From Trichoplax adhaerens (Eukaryota; Placozoa; Uniplacotomia; Trichoplacea; Trichoplacidae): 64,000 nucleotides of DNA. Below are positions 10,786 to 23,640 of this stretch, piece after piece (position 1 is the stretch's first letter; each line of letters opens with the position of its first letter). The notes below the pieces were generated by a model, which was not told the DNA's origin, did not search any database, and saw nothing but the letters and a program-made list of their open reading frames with translations. The translations under genes were made by a program, and so were the position numbers. The stretch lies in contig NW_002060947.1 in the NCBI RefSeq assembly GCF_000150275.1, positions 3,896,335-3,960,334 of the forward strand, written 5' to 3'.

Positions 10786-13700
10786 ATGGCCGCTTCAATA
10801 GATCCATTAGGTGTTGCTAAAAATTTAATAGAAGTGTCAGTTTTGAAAACATGGCATGAAAGTATAGTGCCTTCATATCCAGACATCCAGCCCTCTAAAC
10901 AATCACCATTTCAATATTGTTCCAATATAAATCAAAAGTTGGTCCTATGGTAAGTCAGGAAAAAGTTAGCATAAATTTTGAGCGTAATATCATATTTTTA
11001 TTATACTGAAAGATGTTATTTGTATCATGCTGCCAATTTTAAGAAATTGGAATGCTGAACTTATCATATGGTATTACTTCGGTACTCTGAATGGATCTTG
11101 TCTTATTTTAGGACTGGTGATATTACTACACTAAAGGTAGATGCTATTGTTAATCCTACGAACGAAAATCTTTCTGTCATGTCTCCAATCAACCAGAAAA
11201 TATTCGAAATTGCAGGACCAAGTTTACATAGAGATATACGTGATGAGATTGGCAGTAAGTAGCTAGCAGGAATGTAATATTAGATTTTCAAGGAAAAAGT
11301 AAAAGAAACCCAATAATTAACTTGTAGTCTTTTGCTTAGTTTAGGTCATGATTACAACAGTATTATATCTTCGTTGATTTTGTATGTGATTCATTCTCAA
11401 TATAAGCCGTAATGTATAATTATTGTACGTATTTGTTATTCTTACAGAATGTGCTACTGGAGAATCGAAATTATCCAAGGGCTATAATTTACCATCAAGG
11501 TTGGAAGTGTGTATAATTATTGTAATTGCAACAGAGTGTAGCAACTACTGCCTTTTGTATCGTGCTCTAAGGAAATGACTGTCGTACCAATGTGACACCA
11601 GTAATAATTTACCCATTATTTCACTTGTATTTTAGATATGTTATTCATACGGTTGGTCCAAAATACAATCCTAGATACTTGTCGGCTGTAGAAAATGCGC
11701 TTTACAGGAGTTATAGATCGTCCTTGTTAATTGCAGGGTAAATAATCCCCTTATTTATCTCAATGTCTACCGCTTGCCTACCTCTGACGTTGCATAAAAT
11801 TTTCTTACGTTAGCGAGTACAAGGTCCGATCAATCGCTATTCCTACCGTCCATCTTCATCAACGTGGTTTCCCAGTATCTGAGGGAGCACATATAGCACT
11901 AAGTGAGCACTAAAATATTACACTGTCCATCTTCAATATTCATAGCAATCACTAATTACATATGAGTTTAATAAAAACTCTTATAGGTATTTATTACTAA
12001 TTATGGAATTATTTTTGTAGGAACTGTCAGAAGGTACTTAGAGCACCAAAGTTGTACACTCGAAACAGTTATCCTTATCTTGGATGATACGGAAATGGTA
12101 CGATATATAACATCAATAAAATAATAATTGCCAATACAATTCAGACTTGACAAATATGTACGTCCTGTACGCATGTGTTTGGTATTGTGCGAAATGCCGT
12201 ACCATCTATTTGAAGATATATATGATATTAAAGGTATTAGTTTTAACTTTATTCAGGAAATATATAAGCGTTTGGCTGTATTATATTTTCCGAGAAGTAA
12301 CGAAGAAGAAGCTTATGCTTTTGAAAATCTCCCTGAAGATATCGGTATTTATTAGAACCTATCCGTAATTCGTTTTAATTACAACAGTAGCATACCTGTT
12401 GTTAAAACATTTCGTTATTTGGATAATTTAACTATTTGGAAAGGCAATGAATTCGGAGAGCCAACCATAAAAGAACGATCAATCCGTATCCAAGACAAGA
12501 TAGTAAATTCAGGTATGTATAGTACACTATAACTTAATATTCAAAAATATTTGAAATCTTTATATCAATTTTATCTATTAATTTCCGAATTGCGGTTAAA
12601 CAGAGGATGAAAAAACTTTTACAAAATCGGATTCTGCTGCCTTCCGAGCATTTTCAAAAATGGCTGGAGATCATGATATAGCAAGATCTGAATTGATACA
12701 ATCGAAAAGTAAAAAGACTTCACAGTTGCAACAAAATGCGAAGAGGTAACATAAATTCTAATTTTTGTATAAATTTTAGCTGATAGGTATGAAACTTATA
12801 ATTCTCTGTTTACAGTTAAAGCCGCTCTCGTATAACTTGATCATAGCACTTTGAATATATAGACGTAATTAATATAATAAAACAATTATTTGAGTTACAA
12901 GTTTATCCCATTTCTTGAACAAGATACCAAACTTGGTTGAAATTAGCACGCACATTGGACACCAAAGATATTATAAAATTAAAAGCTCTGTACAAGTCAG
13001 GTAATAACTTCTGAATCGTTTATGGTCATGGTTTATTCTTTGATGGTGTAATGTAACAAATCATTAGGAGTAGACCAGTACGGACGATCTGTCATTGTTT
13101 TCATTGGCAATAATTTTCCAGCTCATCTTACCGATCTAAATAAGGTTACATTTACTATCTTAATTATCGTTGCAAATCAATAGTATTTTCGATAAACTTT
13201 ATACCGTCTCATATTAACATATTTTTATTATCACATTGAATAGGCGATTTCTTATTATGCGTATCTGATGGATGATATGGTAGATAACGATTATATAGCA
13301 ATCTACTTCCATACATTAACCAATGCTGAGCAACGTCCACCTGCGAATTTCTTAAAGCTAGTTTATCAAACATTAGACCCAAAGTAGGCCAGCTTTGCGC
13401 ACTATTATTGATTTTCACTGACAGTCAACTAAAGTTGTACAATTATGGATTTTAGATATCACAAAAATTTGAAAGCCTTTTATGTGGTTCATCCTTCTTG
13501 GTGGCTCAAGGTATTATAATGATAGAAAGAAATTTTATATTCAAAATAATCTCGGTATACATATTTCCCTTCAAATTTTAATGGTCTTCCTGGTTGCTGT
13601 GCGCAATTACGGCTCCGAGACTAGAAAGTAAGCAACGTAATATTAATAATGCTCATTTCTCCTCAAATTTTAGTGGTCTTTCTGGTCGTTCTGTACATTT

Positions 13701-13981
13701 ACGGCACCGGAACTAAAAAGTAAATTACAGTATATTGATGACCTTAAGGATTTACTTAAATTTATACCCCGCGATCAATTCAGCATTCCACAATATCTCT
13801 TTGACGAAAATAGAAAGGTAGGGTATCGTTATTTTGATAAATTTTGCTCAAATTGATTATGATATAGTACTCTAAACATAACTACTAAAGAAACTAAGAG
13901 ACAGTATTTTAAATTTCATAATAGATGAACGGTAATTCTGTCACTACTCCTAACGCTGCTTCTCAACCTGATGAGTTATAG
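10786..13981 (+). CDS. GDAP2: GDAP2 (macro domain plus CRAL-TRIO domain)
   Basis: Complete gene. Exons: 10786-10949, 11112-11254, 11448-11499, 11636-11737, 11814-11902, 12021-12097, 12257-12344, 12444-12512, 12604-12745, 12924-13000, 13068-13144, 13244-13383, 13456-13510, 13674-13817, 13925-13981. They sum to 1476 nt, 491 aa (human about 497), all phases consistent. The ATG at 10786 gives MAASIDPLG, matching the family start; upstream in-frame codons are not needed. The macro domain (about 50-230) shows TGDITTLKVDAIVNPTNE, the helix-linked YVIHTVGPKY and an ALRTVRRYLE block. A linker with LYFPRS and EPTIKERSIRI follows. The CRAL-TRIO/Sec14-like domain (about 310-465) includes NDYIAIYFHTLT, KNLKAFYVVHPSWW and a TFTAPELKSKL block. 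GDAP2 belongs to a macro/CRAL-TRIO family thought to bind ADP-ribose-like or lipid ligands; its precise reaction is not established. Intron 13 holds a dead exon copy, listed separately. Confidence 0.95.
13566..13634 (+). pseudogene. Decayed tandem duplicate of a GDAP2 exon start
   Basis: About 68 nt inside GDAP2 intron 13 match the acceptor region and first ~50 nt of exon 14 at 13661-13728, at roughly three quarters identity. The reading frame is open (beginning WSSWLL against WSFWSF in the real exon). The acceptor AG of the real exon is AA in this copy, so it cannot be spliced in by the normal signal. A strong donor-like gtaagc follows at about 13627. Confidence 0.75.
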
Positions 13982-15311
13982 AGAATTTTTGAATCAATTC
14001 AGTGAAGCTACGATAGGTGAATATCGGTATTATTTAAGGAAATAATTGAAAACATAATGACGTATGATTGTGGCTCAAATTATTTACCGTACTGTCTGCC
14101 TATTGACAGCTTCACAGTAAATGAGCTAGGGAAGGTGTAATCTTTATAAGTTGTTCATTTAATTCCCAGATAAAATGTTGCAGTATCGTTTAACTATACT
14201 GTAGTTACAGTTATTTAAGGTTAGCCGATCTGCTAATGTCTATAAACCGGAATACACGTAGATATTTTTAGCCAGAATAGTATATGATATTATTGGTATT
14301 TTTATTGGCAAATTACAAATATATATTAGGAATTTGTAAAAATCGTTACTATGGTATAAAATTTATAATGAAGTGTTTAACTGAGAATCGACTATTTGTA
14401 CAATATATTATGATTTAAGACTACTTTAGCCAATCGTACATGTATAGGATACCAGCCGTCTTTCACTATAGAAGTTGTTTTTGAAGGTTATTGATATTAT
14501 GCATTCTCTGTGATAACGATTAACTATAACCTTCAACTTAACTATGTACCATCCGAACATTCTTGCATTATTACTTTCAAATTGAAATAAAAATTTATAT
14601 TATATTCTTGCAATGTACTCTGAATTATTTATTCTATTACTGCAATGGATTACTTTACGTTGCTAACATATAAAGTAGACTGCCTTCATACAAGTAAAAC
14701 GGTAGATATTTTGATATCACTGTGTACTAAATATACTACACTTTGTCTCCTCATTTTTTATGTCCATATTGCTAGTTAAATCTAAATAAATTAATTTTAT
14801 TACCTTAAAAATTTTGATATGCAATGCATAGGTTAAACAACATAAGAGCAGGCACATTCAACAAAAACATACATTACAATATGGTAATATACTCATACAT
14901 TGAAAATGTAGATGCTAAGATATCAGAATCTATATGTAAATGACCAACTGCAACCCAAAATGCCATATGCCAATTATAGTAGCAGAAATCTTATACTGTA
15001 GAAGACTAGTTTCAATTTCAAGCGCAAAGTAAGCTTAAATATTATTACATGTAACAGTGAATAGTACTCCGAACCATATTCTTAGTAATAACAAAGGCAG
15101 ATCTTTTTTCGAATTATGATCGCCATTTAATAGGTCTTTGTGAGTTGATACATAACATAATAAGTAAATGATATATTAATATATTTTTAATGTCTTTATC
15201 ATGTGTATTTTAATTTCACTCTTTTTGTGAAACATATCCGGTAATATTCTTACTCGGTATTGATGAGAAAATTAAGATATCCTCTTATTAAGATGTCTAC
15301 TAACAAGCATG
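13982..15311. other. Convergent intergenic spacer GDAP2/WDTC1
   Basis: AT-rich DNA between two 3' ends. An AATAAA lies about 600 nt beyond the GDAP2 stop, within attgaaataaaaattt near 14582, and may be its polyadenylation signal. Nothing else is recognised. Confidence 0.45.
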
Positions 15312-18300
15312 TTAACTAGTGCGACAATGGATAGGATGTTCACTTCTGTTATTACTGTTACTATTATCATTATCATTATCATCAGTATTATCATCATTAT
15401 CATTATTATTATCATCATTATTATTACTAAAATTGCCTCTACGATATATTACATTTAATAACATTATATCAAGAGGATCAGCATTCATTCTTCGCTGATT
15501 TGTGGAACTGATAGAATCAATATCTTGACAATGCCTAGACTCCTGATCAGTAGGGGGCAATCGAGGACTCCATAATCTAATTACATGATCAATACCACTT
15601 GTTGCTAAGACACAAACACTGGGATGTGGCTGTAAACAGTTAACAATTGATTCATCACCACGTAAAACATGCAAAAGGTTTGCAGTCTCCCTATCCCAGA
15701 TGAAAAATGATCCGTCATCGCTTCCAGCCATAATAAATTGAGAATTTGCTCCGAAAAAATTTGCCTCCTTAATATCAGTTGTTGTATTGCAATGGCCGCA
15801 ATAGCGCATTTTAAAATCAGAACATGCTACAGAATGTCTTGACTGATTGTCTTCCGATTGGTTACGACTTCTTTCGCGTTCTTTACAATAAATAAAAAAT
15901 CATTTTAACAGTTGTATAATATTAAATACTAAATGATAATTCAAAAATTTAACAACGATCATAAAATTTGTCGTAATTAATATTAAAGACATCTTTGAAT
16001 TTTATTGCCGTAACACAGTATACTACAATACGATGTTTAGCGTTAAAAGAAATACCCTTACCGGCATTGGCCATTCCATTTTTAATCTCAGATTCTAAAC
16101 TCTTTACGGGATCTTCATTAGCAAAGCGAGGGAAGCAAGACTTTATATAATCTAGGCAAGCTAATGACTCCTTATAATATCGAAGATTATTAAGACATCG
16201 GCTTAAGCGAGTCCATGACTTGAAATGGTTTGGATCTAGCGATAATGACATCTGGCAATCCCTTAACGCCGCATATACATCACCATCCCTATTACAAGAG
16301 TATACAATAAGATGTCTTTAACGTAATCGTTGTAGAGTAGAAAAGTACGAAAGTCGAGATTAAAATTAAAATATGTAATCGCAAGAACTACTGCATAAAA
16401 AAATCGAAATAGAAAGCCTTTCAGAATGAATAAACAATTACTTACCACCCTCTACAAAGGTACGCTGCTGCACGATTAGAATACAATAGAGGATTATCTA
16501 CGCCAAGTGATAATGCTAAATTATAGTATTGTATTGCTAAGTTGAACATTTTACAGTTGTATGCGTCATTTCCTCGTATTTTCAGCGATTCAGCACGAGC
16601 AGGTAATACTGAAGAATGATTAAGTTTTACTTTCTTGTGTTTAAGATCGGTAAAAGATAGCTTATCCATATTAATATTAGAGGATTCATGATTTGTTAGC
16701 TGGCTGATAAAATGACAACTATTGGAAGTAGACATTTGAAAATCGTCGACAGTAAATTTTAGAGGCCGAACTTCTTGAAATACATCGAAAAGATATACTT
16801 GCTCACCACCTAGATTAGCAAGTAATTCTTGACCATTAGGACTAAATGTGGTATATGTGACCGTTACTGGCCTTTGCACAATATTATATCGGATACCACT
16901 CCCTTGTTTATTCAAGTGACCAGCTGTAAAGCTGCGGATGTAGCCTTTTACGGTCTCTGAAGTAGACTTTGGGCCTACCTTCAACATGCGTGTATCGTAT
17001 AGCCTTACGTACTGGTCATTGCAACCTACTGCTAAAAGTTCAGGTCGCATACTATTTACATCCAAGCATTTAACTTCGGAAGGGTAATCTCTAATAGCGC
17101 GATTAGCAACATTGATTAATACGTTGCTACATGATTGACCATCCTGACAAGTGTGATTTTCGCGTAAATCGAATTGTCTACAGATGATAGGTAATAATAT
17201 AACATCATAAAACTAGTAACTTTGATATTTTTCGAGATCAAAATAGTAACATAAAATAAAATCTTATAGAAATAGTGATAGCGAAACATAGTAGATTCTT
17301 ATCGGTAATTTAATTTAAAATTTACTAGCTAGTCACTAGCAATTCTAATTTATATAACACAATACGAAAACATATTATTGAGATCGTAAGATTTAATAGG
17401 TTGTTTACAATATCAAACAGGTAAATGTAATTATTGAACAGTATTATATTTACCTGACTGTTCCATCCTCGCTGGCACTCCAAAATAAGTAGGGCATGCT
17501 AGCAGTATTGGCCAAGCGTTTCACTCGATTTGTATGGCAACGAAAAGTTTGTTGAGTGCTACTATATTTGACTGAATGCAGCTTTATTTTGTTGTCGGCA
17601 GCACCAGATAATACTAGACTATTTCTTGAATTAGGTACAAACTAGAAATTTAAGAAAGCTTAGGTCAATATTGTATTGTATCAACTTAATCCGATAGAAA
17701 CTTATGCGTATCAAAATGGTCAATCTCCTATGTCATTTATTGTAACTGTAACTGTAATTGTAAAACTAATGCAGTATCTACCAGAGCTATACTTCAATGA
17801 ATACCTTAACAGAAAATATATTGCCAACGTGTCCACTGTTTAATGACCAAACTTGTTTGTGGCGTAACGGGTCCCATAAGATAAATTTAAGATCATCAGA
17901 TCCGGAAGCTAATAACCTGATTGCAATTTAGATAATCAAGATCAATGCTTAGTGACTCCACTTGTACAAATTAACTCTTACGGGCACCAATATTGCTACT
18001 AATAAGAAGAGCCTGTTATTATGTTACATATATCTCTTCCTTACCTACATAAAATGTATAGTATCATTTTAACTATCTTTAACATTTAGTTTTGATAAAC
18101 TACACAGAGTGTTGTAATAATGATCGGAAAACTGTTATAAATCTTTCTATTTTTATTACTTCCAGATTTGGATTAAAGTCTAACTACAAGGGAGGATCAT
18201 TAACTCATATGAATACTGTCATACAGCCGTGGTTACTTGCAGGTTTTTACTCGATGAAGGAGATTTAATACTGCAAAGGTGGCCAATTATTATTAGTTAT

Positions 18301-19988
18301 GTTGAATAAAGATAGACTTTACAGAATATACGAGTAGTAACATAGAACACCAATAAAATAAGCTTTCGTACAGTGCAATGGGCCAGTTAGGTTAGTCAAT
18401 ATAACGCTATAAATACATTACTATCACAGTTAGTAGTACGTGTATGCAATTAACAATTTCCTTCAATTAAACATTCTAACTAGTGGTATGAGTCTAGAAC
18501 TTACTATCACGAACATTTTTGGTCCGATCAGAGTTTATTTACTACTGTATATTTGTATATGTTAGATGCTAGAGATTTAATGTAAATCTAGCTAACTTGC
18601 GATTACTATGAATAATAAAATAAGTAGATTACGTCCGAGAAACTAGGCGATTCGAGTTTTCCATACTACTGTATAGACGCGTATGTAGAGGTTAGAGGCT
18701 AGAGATATAATTCTAATTCTCGCTAATGAGTGATTATTAAGAAGAATAAGCTAGTATATTGCAACAGAGTAGTCACTTTTATATAAATGCCAAGGGTTAT
18801 TACTGATATCAATAAATATTAGACATAGAAAATGCGAAGAATTTATTTGTAATACTCGTGTAAAAATACTTACGATCCGTCATCATTCCATTCGAGACAG
18901 TTAACACAACCACGGTGTCCCTATGAAGTTATAAATTCACATTGAAATATTTCAATTTATTTCAGCAATATTCTCAAGTATTTGCAGTACTGTATAACTA
19001 TAATTTTTAACCCTATCCTGCACGAACTGTATTCTAGAAAGATATTCTATTAACTGCTTCCGACTTATCATTAAATAGTTCAATCTTTCTACAATTCGAG
19101 CAATGTGATAGAGGTTGGATACTATGCTACGAGAGTTAAATTCCTTTAAAATCCTTTTATCATGCAACTGCTAGATCAAGCAATGGTAGTAATTCGGTTG
19201 GCTATTGTATACTGTAGGCAATCGACGATTCGTTATGGTATGCTATATTGCAATTATAACCTAATCCTTACTCCAGGACTCCAATACAGTACGTATGTCC
19301 ATAAGAGTAGAAATTAGCTGATTACAAACAAATTATATACGTTATGTACAATAGATTGAAATCTTCATAGGCATTGTAAAAGTAGTTTTTTTTTTATCAT
19401 CAACGACACTTAACTTTACTGCCCTATAGCGTGAGTGAAAGTATGCTACTAGAATTTAACTTGATATTCCTTCCGGGAGTAAAGTAATCTTCTACTATGC
19501 CAGCTGTAGGTAAGAGTTTAAGCGTAAGCGCAACGCTAGCTAAAAACGTGCACGTACTATAATTATATACATAATTAATTACTCGTGACTACAGTAATCT
19601 ACCGGACAATCTGTTGTACAGTATTCTTTCTTTTTAATCTGTTCATCAATTTAGTATGCTTGATATTTACAGATCATGTACTGTACAATCTATTCTAACT
19701 CACTGTTCACTCTTCCTCATTAGCTGCTATTTTTGGAGTGAATGAAAGAATGAACAGAAAATAGATATTGTATAGTAGTGTTGTGCAATATCTTATATCT
19801 TATCGAGTGTAAAATTGGAATGATTACGTAGCAGTAGCGGCTTAAGTGGACTTTAGACGATAGTTTATGGCTGAAAGTTTGCAACAGTAGCTTACCTCTA
19901 GCTCGGTCTCTAATTCCAATCGATTCGCCAACGATGGAAAGACATGTAGAGATCTTTCAAACGTTCGATTAAATGTTCCAGTTACTGA
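15312..19988 (-). CDS. WDTC1: WDTC1 (WD40 and TPR protein, DCAF9); first exon not found
   Basis: Exons seen on the minus strand: 19896-19988, 18874-18920, 17805-17916, 17454-17641, 16446-17177, 16062-16288, 15312-15880. Together they give 655 residues in frame, ending HCRTS at the stop. N-terminal WD repeats include [35 protein letters not shown] and [11 protein letters not shown]-like blades. The TPR segment in the 16446-17177/16062-16288 junction reads [12 protein letters not shown] then [14 protein letters not shown]-terminal WD blades contain [30 protein letters not shown] and [13 protein letters not shown], then [16 protein letters not shown]. Vertebrate and fly WDTC1/Adipose is a CUL4-DDB1 substrate receptor that limits lipid storage. 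About 15-20 N-terminal residues with the start codon must lie on an exon upstream of 19988 that I could not identify. The exon at 19896 may instead begin at 19984. Confidence 0.94.
15355..15430 (-). repeat. GAT/AAT trinucleotide tract coding Asp/Asn run in WDTC1
   Basis: The last WDTC1 exon contains an impure GAT/AAT microsatellite (atcattatc on the plus strand). It encodes about 28 residues almost entirely Asn and Asp with a few Ser, just before the conserved C-terminal CRTS-type end. The family normally has a shorter Gly/Ser/Asp spacer here. Confidence 0.85.
18540..18760. repeat. Imperfect two-copy direct repeat in WDTC1 intron
   Basis: Two diverged segments about 125 bp apart share ACTACTGTATA, a GTATATGTAGA-like stretch, GCTAGAGAT and a GCTAA-TTGCGATTA-like core (about 18541-18640 and 18665-18755). 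The similarity is patchy, so this is an old duplication or common low-complexity composition. Confidence 0.4.
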
Positions 19989-20510
19989 CTACAAGATAAA
20001 TCAATAAAAAAAGAATAGACTTGTTTGTAAGAAAATCTCTCCATTTTCAGGGTTGACAGAAATAATAATAATTCATCTTTTTTCTTCAATCTGATCAACA
20101 GAATATAACCCTTATACAATAGAGTCAAAATAATATGCGTATGTAGGCTGGTGTTGATCGCAACCATCGAGTAACTATGAATGATGATTTGCTTCTTCTT
20201 ATAGATTGATATCATAAGATAGTAAAGAAAGAGAAATGAATTTGATGGAGGGGGCCAATCAATAGAAATCCAAGTCAGTTTCTCGATTTCGTCATCAAGT
20301 ATGATCCATCCCTACAGTCAATCTGTTAGGAAAAAGAATCTGACTTTCCAAATTGGCGATAAATACTGTACAAGTAGGGCTATGGAATGCAGTATAAAAG
20401 TGATGACAGAAGATTAACACAGTATAACAGTAGAAAAGATTCTAAGTCAGCAGATATTTTTTCATGATGGTTTTTTTCTACCCTTTGCATCCGAATTCTT
20501 GCTAGTTGTT
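19989..20510. other. WDTC1 upstream flank
   Basis: Probably the WDTC1 first intron or promoter side. The open frame at 19982-20215 on the minus strand is out of phase with the WDTC1 exon and has no family features. No other structure is visible. Confidence 0.35.
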
Positions 20511-21125
20511 GTTGTTATTATTTACTATTTTTATTTGAATTGAAGAATCATGGCAATCCTGTCAATAGCTATATATAGGACTGATTACCAGAGGATATAT
20601 TGAGTAGTTAAGAAGATAGCGTATAATCCTTGATAAATGATGTCTTGCATGATGGGTCATATTTTGAGGTAGAGATTTTACACTCATTAGAAAGGAAGAA
20701 AAATGGAAATATAATTATTTACTATCATTCTACGCGCATTTGGATTGAAGTCGAAGAACCTAGGCGACCATGTCCATAGCTATAGCACTGATGACGACTA
20801 GAGGACATGTTGAGTAGCTAAGAACAAGGTGCATAATTCTGAAAAGATAATGTCTTGTCATAATGGATACTATTTTCAGGTAGAGATTTTGTACTCATTG
20901 CAAAGGGGGGGGGAGAGGAAAAAACAGAAATATTACTATTCTTATTTAATTTGAATTGGAGTCAAAGAATCAAGGCGATCCTATCAAAGGCTATCGGAGA
21001 GATGACTAGAAGCCATGTTGAGTAGTATAAGAATATGGCGTATAATGCTTGAAAGGTGATGTCTTGTCATGATGGAAAATCTATTTTCAGGTAGAGATTT
21101 GTACTGATTAGAAAGGGGAAAGCGG
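20510..21125. repeat. Diverged tandem triplication, about 208-210 bp units
   Basis: Three consecutive units share the order: a TTGAATTGAAG-like block (20537, 20743, 20953), a TTGAGTAGTTAAGAA-like block, ATGTCTTG-CATGATGG (about 20640, 20848, 21058), AGGTAGAGATTTTA, then a purine-rich GAAAGG tract. Spacing is constant at about 208-210 bp. Units differ by substitutions and small indels, and the second has a G-run of 10. No coding potential is maintained. Confidence 0.8.
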
Positions 21126-22980
21126 AAAAGTTCATCTTGTCTACGAATAGATCCATCGACATCCACTGGGGGGGCATCCGTGTTATTTGCATCGTTATCC
21201 TTGAGTGTGCGATGATGATGTAACCTGTAGTCTAACTCTCTTACTATCCCTTTTTACAAGTTGACGTTTACTCTACAAATAGTTGGATCTAGACTATTGT
21301 CATGATCGTGATGGAACTTACCAGGAAGAAAGAGAAAAATCTTTGAAAAAAAAAATTGGATCAGAAAAACTTGCTACCTCCTCTTACCTGGCATTCGCGT
21401 TGTCGAAGGAAGTTAGATACTTGATTTCCAATCATTCAGTTATTTTATTGAAGGAAGAGAAAATAAAAGAAAGGATAAAGACTCTTCTATCAAGATTGTA
21501 ATTGCCACTATGGAAAGAAATGGAAAGGAAGTGAAAAACGCCGAAATAGCATGGATTGACAGTGGATTTGATTGGATTTTGTTAACAACTTTTGCAGGTT
21601 TTCCTTTCCCAGTGGTAGTAATTCTATGTCGACTTGGTCGCCTCTCCTTGAAGCCTTCGGCGCAGTCCATCCAACTACAGACATACCGACATATGGACAT
21701 CGTGTCATACAACTGAGAGTAGAGTGTTGGAAGACGGTCGTAGAGCAGTAGGAATTATACTGGAGACATTGGAAAAGGCAAAGTGTGCATTGAGTGACCC
21801 GATCACTAGTCACTCCACATACTCATCAGCTACTCAAAAATGATGTCCAGTAGGCCATGGTGTCGAGGTCCAAGAAAAAGTTTTTCGGCTTTTTCTTGGA
21901 TCTCGCTTACTCTGTCACTAATTCACTATCCAATGCCCACACAATCGTCTAGACTAATATCATGGCTGTACAAATGGCTCAGTGAAGCTTGCATACTAAT
22001 GGGCCACGTCAATGTTATTTCCATTGGAAACCAAGGTAGACTTTTTGCTTGCCAAGACAATCCACTTTCTTGACTATATATAATGTCACCCGTGACAACC
22101 ATAGAAGTCATACTGTAGGCAGTATTCTATTCCTATTGAAGTGACTTTATTTTTGCTCCGGTGGATTACTGGACGTTCAAGTATACAAAAGCGAATTGCC
22201 ATTTGCAGTCGCTTTTTTTTCAAATTTGGTAGGCTAAAAGAATCGATAGGGTACTGTGTTTACCCATCTACTCCATTAACACTCTATGGAAAAGGGCACA
22301 AGATACTCCATAAGCACTGTGCTTGATTCAAAAAATAAATCCATACCCAGTCGATTCAGTAGTGTAGAGTAGAAGAATCCTCGAATAATTGATTACGCTA
22401 TGGTGTTGCATCTCATTTGCAATCTCATTATACAGATCGGATGGAAACATGACTGGAGTGGATTGTTTACTTTGCACTTTCGAACTGGTTGACAGCTGCG
22501 TGAACGAAAAATAACGAGTGGTGATCATCTCCATTCTACTACTCTAGCTCATCGTCATTGCTATGCCATGTATAGTAGTAGGTCGATAGTGATACCACGA
22601 CTCGATTGAATCCAGTCGAGTAGCCATGACGCTAGCCTAAATCATTAGCAAAACTGATGTCAGTGCTAGACTAGTGACTTCTGTACAGTATAAGAATACG
22701 CAGAGTAGAATCCTTGCATGGAGTAAAAACGCAACTCGAATCTGATAAAATGGTTGCATTTTCAAACCTTAAATGACTGCAATGGCTATACAAATACTGC
22801 ATCAGCACAGAATTACATATCCTTTTGTAAAACTCTGCTGCACATACAGTGTACACGCGGATATCAATGCTCGATTGATTCTAGCCCACTAGCATTACGG
22901 CAGCACAAATCGCTAGCAAAACTTGATAGCACTAATAGCACTGATGTCGTACAGTAGTTGGAAGTCAATCACAGATTACT
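21126..22980. other. Intergenic, no recognised gene
   Basis: Several short open frames overlap on both strands (21283-21501, 21510-21716 and their reverse complements). None shows splice-consistent extension or a recognisable domain. Segments near 22590-22660 and 22860-22945 share loosely similar words (CTCGATTGA, CTAGCAAAACT, CACTGATGTC), suggesting an old duplication. A strong stem-loop is listed separately. Confidence 0.4.
21864..21906. repeat. Hairpin-forming inverted repeat
   Basis: The arm ccaagaaaaag at 21870-21880 is perfectly complementary to ctttttcttgg at 21889-21899. The flanks gaggt and atctc extend the stem with about one mismatch. The loop is 8 nt. It lies in no recognised gene. 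Confidence 0.75.
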
Positions 22981-22999
22981 CGCTCTAGGCGAGAAATAT

Positions 23000-23060
23000 G
23001 TACGTTAATGGATCATCTCTCTCTCTCTCTTTCTCGGCTCTCGAATCTCTACTGTACACG
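23000..23060. repeat. CT microsatellite
   Basis: A (CT)n run at about 23010-23030 followed by TTTCTCGGCTCTC. It is the first of many CT tracts that run to 24265. Confidence 0.7.
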
Positions 23061-23309
23061 CGGTGTAGCATTTTCGTCCATTGGGATGTAGTTGTTGGGT
23101 TTCCTGAAATCGCTTTCAGGAAGCCCAGGCCTCAGTACAGTATTAGAATATGAATTGATACTATACCGTATAACATGAATTAATAATATTATTAAAAGAT
23201 TCCAACTCATGATACTTTGTTTATTAAATTAAAAATTGAATAAAAACAGTCCACTTATATTACTTAACCACAGCGTCCTCTCCCTACTATGATAGACTAG
23301 ATACGTCCA

Positions 23310-23640
23310 TCCTGTAATAATATGTCTTTCTACTTATAGACAGTAGACGAGAGAGATAGTTGTATCAGCGAAGAGAACTTTATTACCCTAAGTCGGTCAG
23401 GTAGAAGGTAGAGAGAGATATATACTACTGGACAGAGAAAGGATTCTGAACCCAATAAGCTAAAAAATATATATATTGTTATATATATATGTGTTAGCGT
23501 GTTGGGTTGAGAATCCTTTCCCAGTGTAGTAGCAGTATATCTCTCTCTCTACCTTCTACCTGACGGACTTGGGATAATAACCTTCTCTTCTGTGAAATAG
23601 CTCTCTCTCTCTCTCTCTCCTCTCAGTCTATAAGTAGGAC
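23310..23640. repeat. Large fold-back inverted repeat centred near 23478
   Basis: The left arm (about 23325-23458) and right arm (about 23498-23635) are imperfect reverse complements. Landmarks on the right arm are gttgggttgagaatccttt, ctaccttctacctgacgg, gacttgggataata, ttctctt and cagtctataagtag; their complements appear in reverse order on the left. The centre is an AT-only stretch with ATATATAT. The arms are about 130-140 bp with some small indels. The right arm continues into the direct repeats that follow. Confidence 0.82.
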
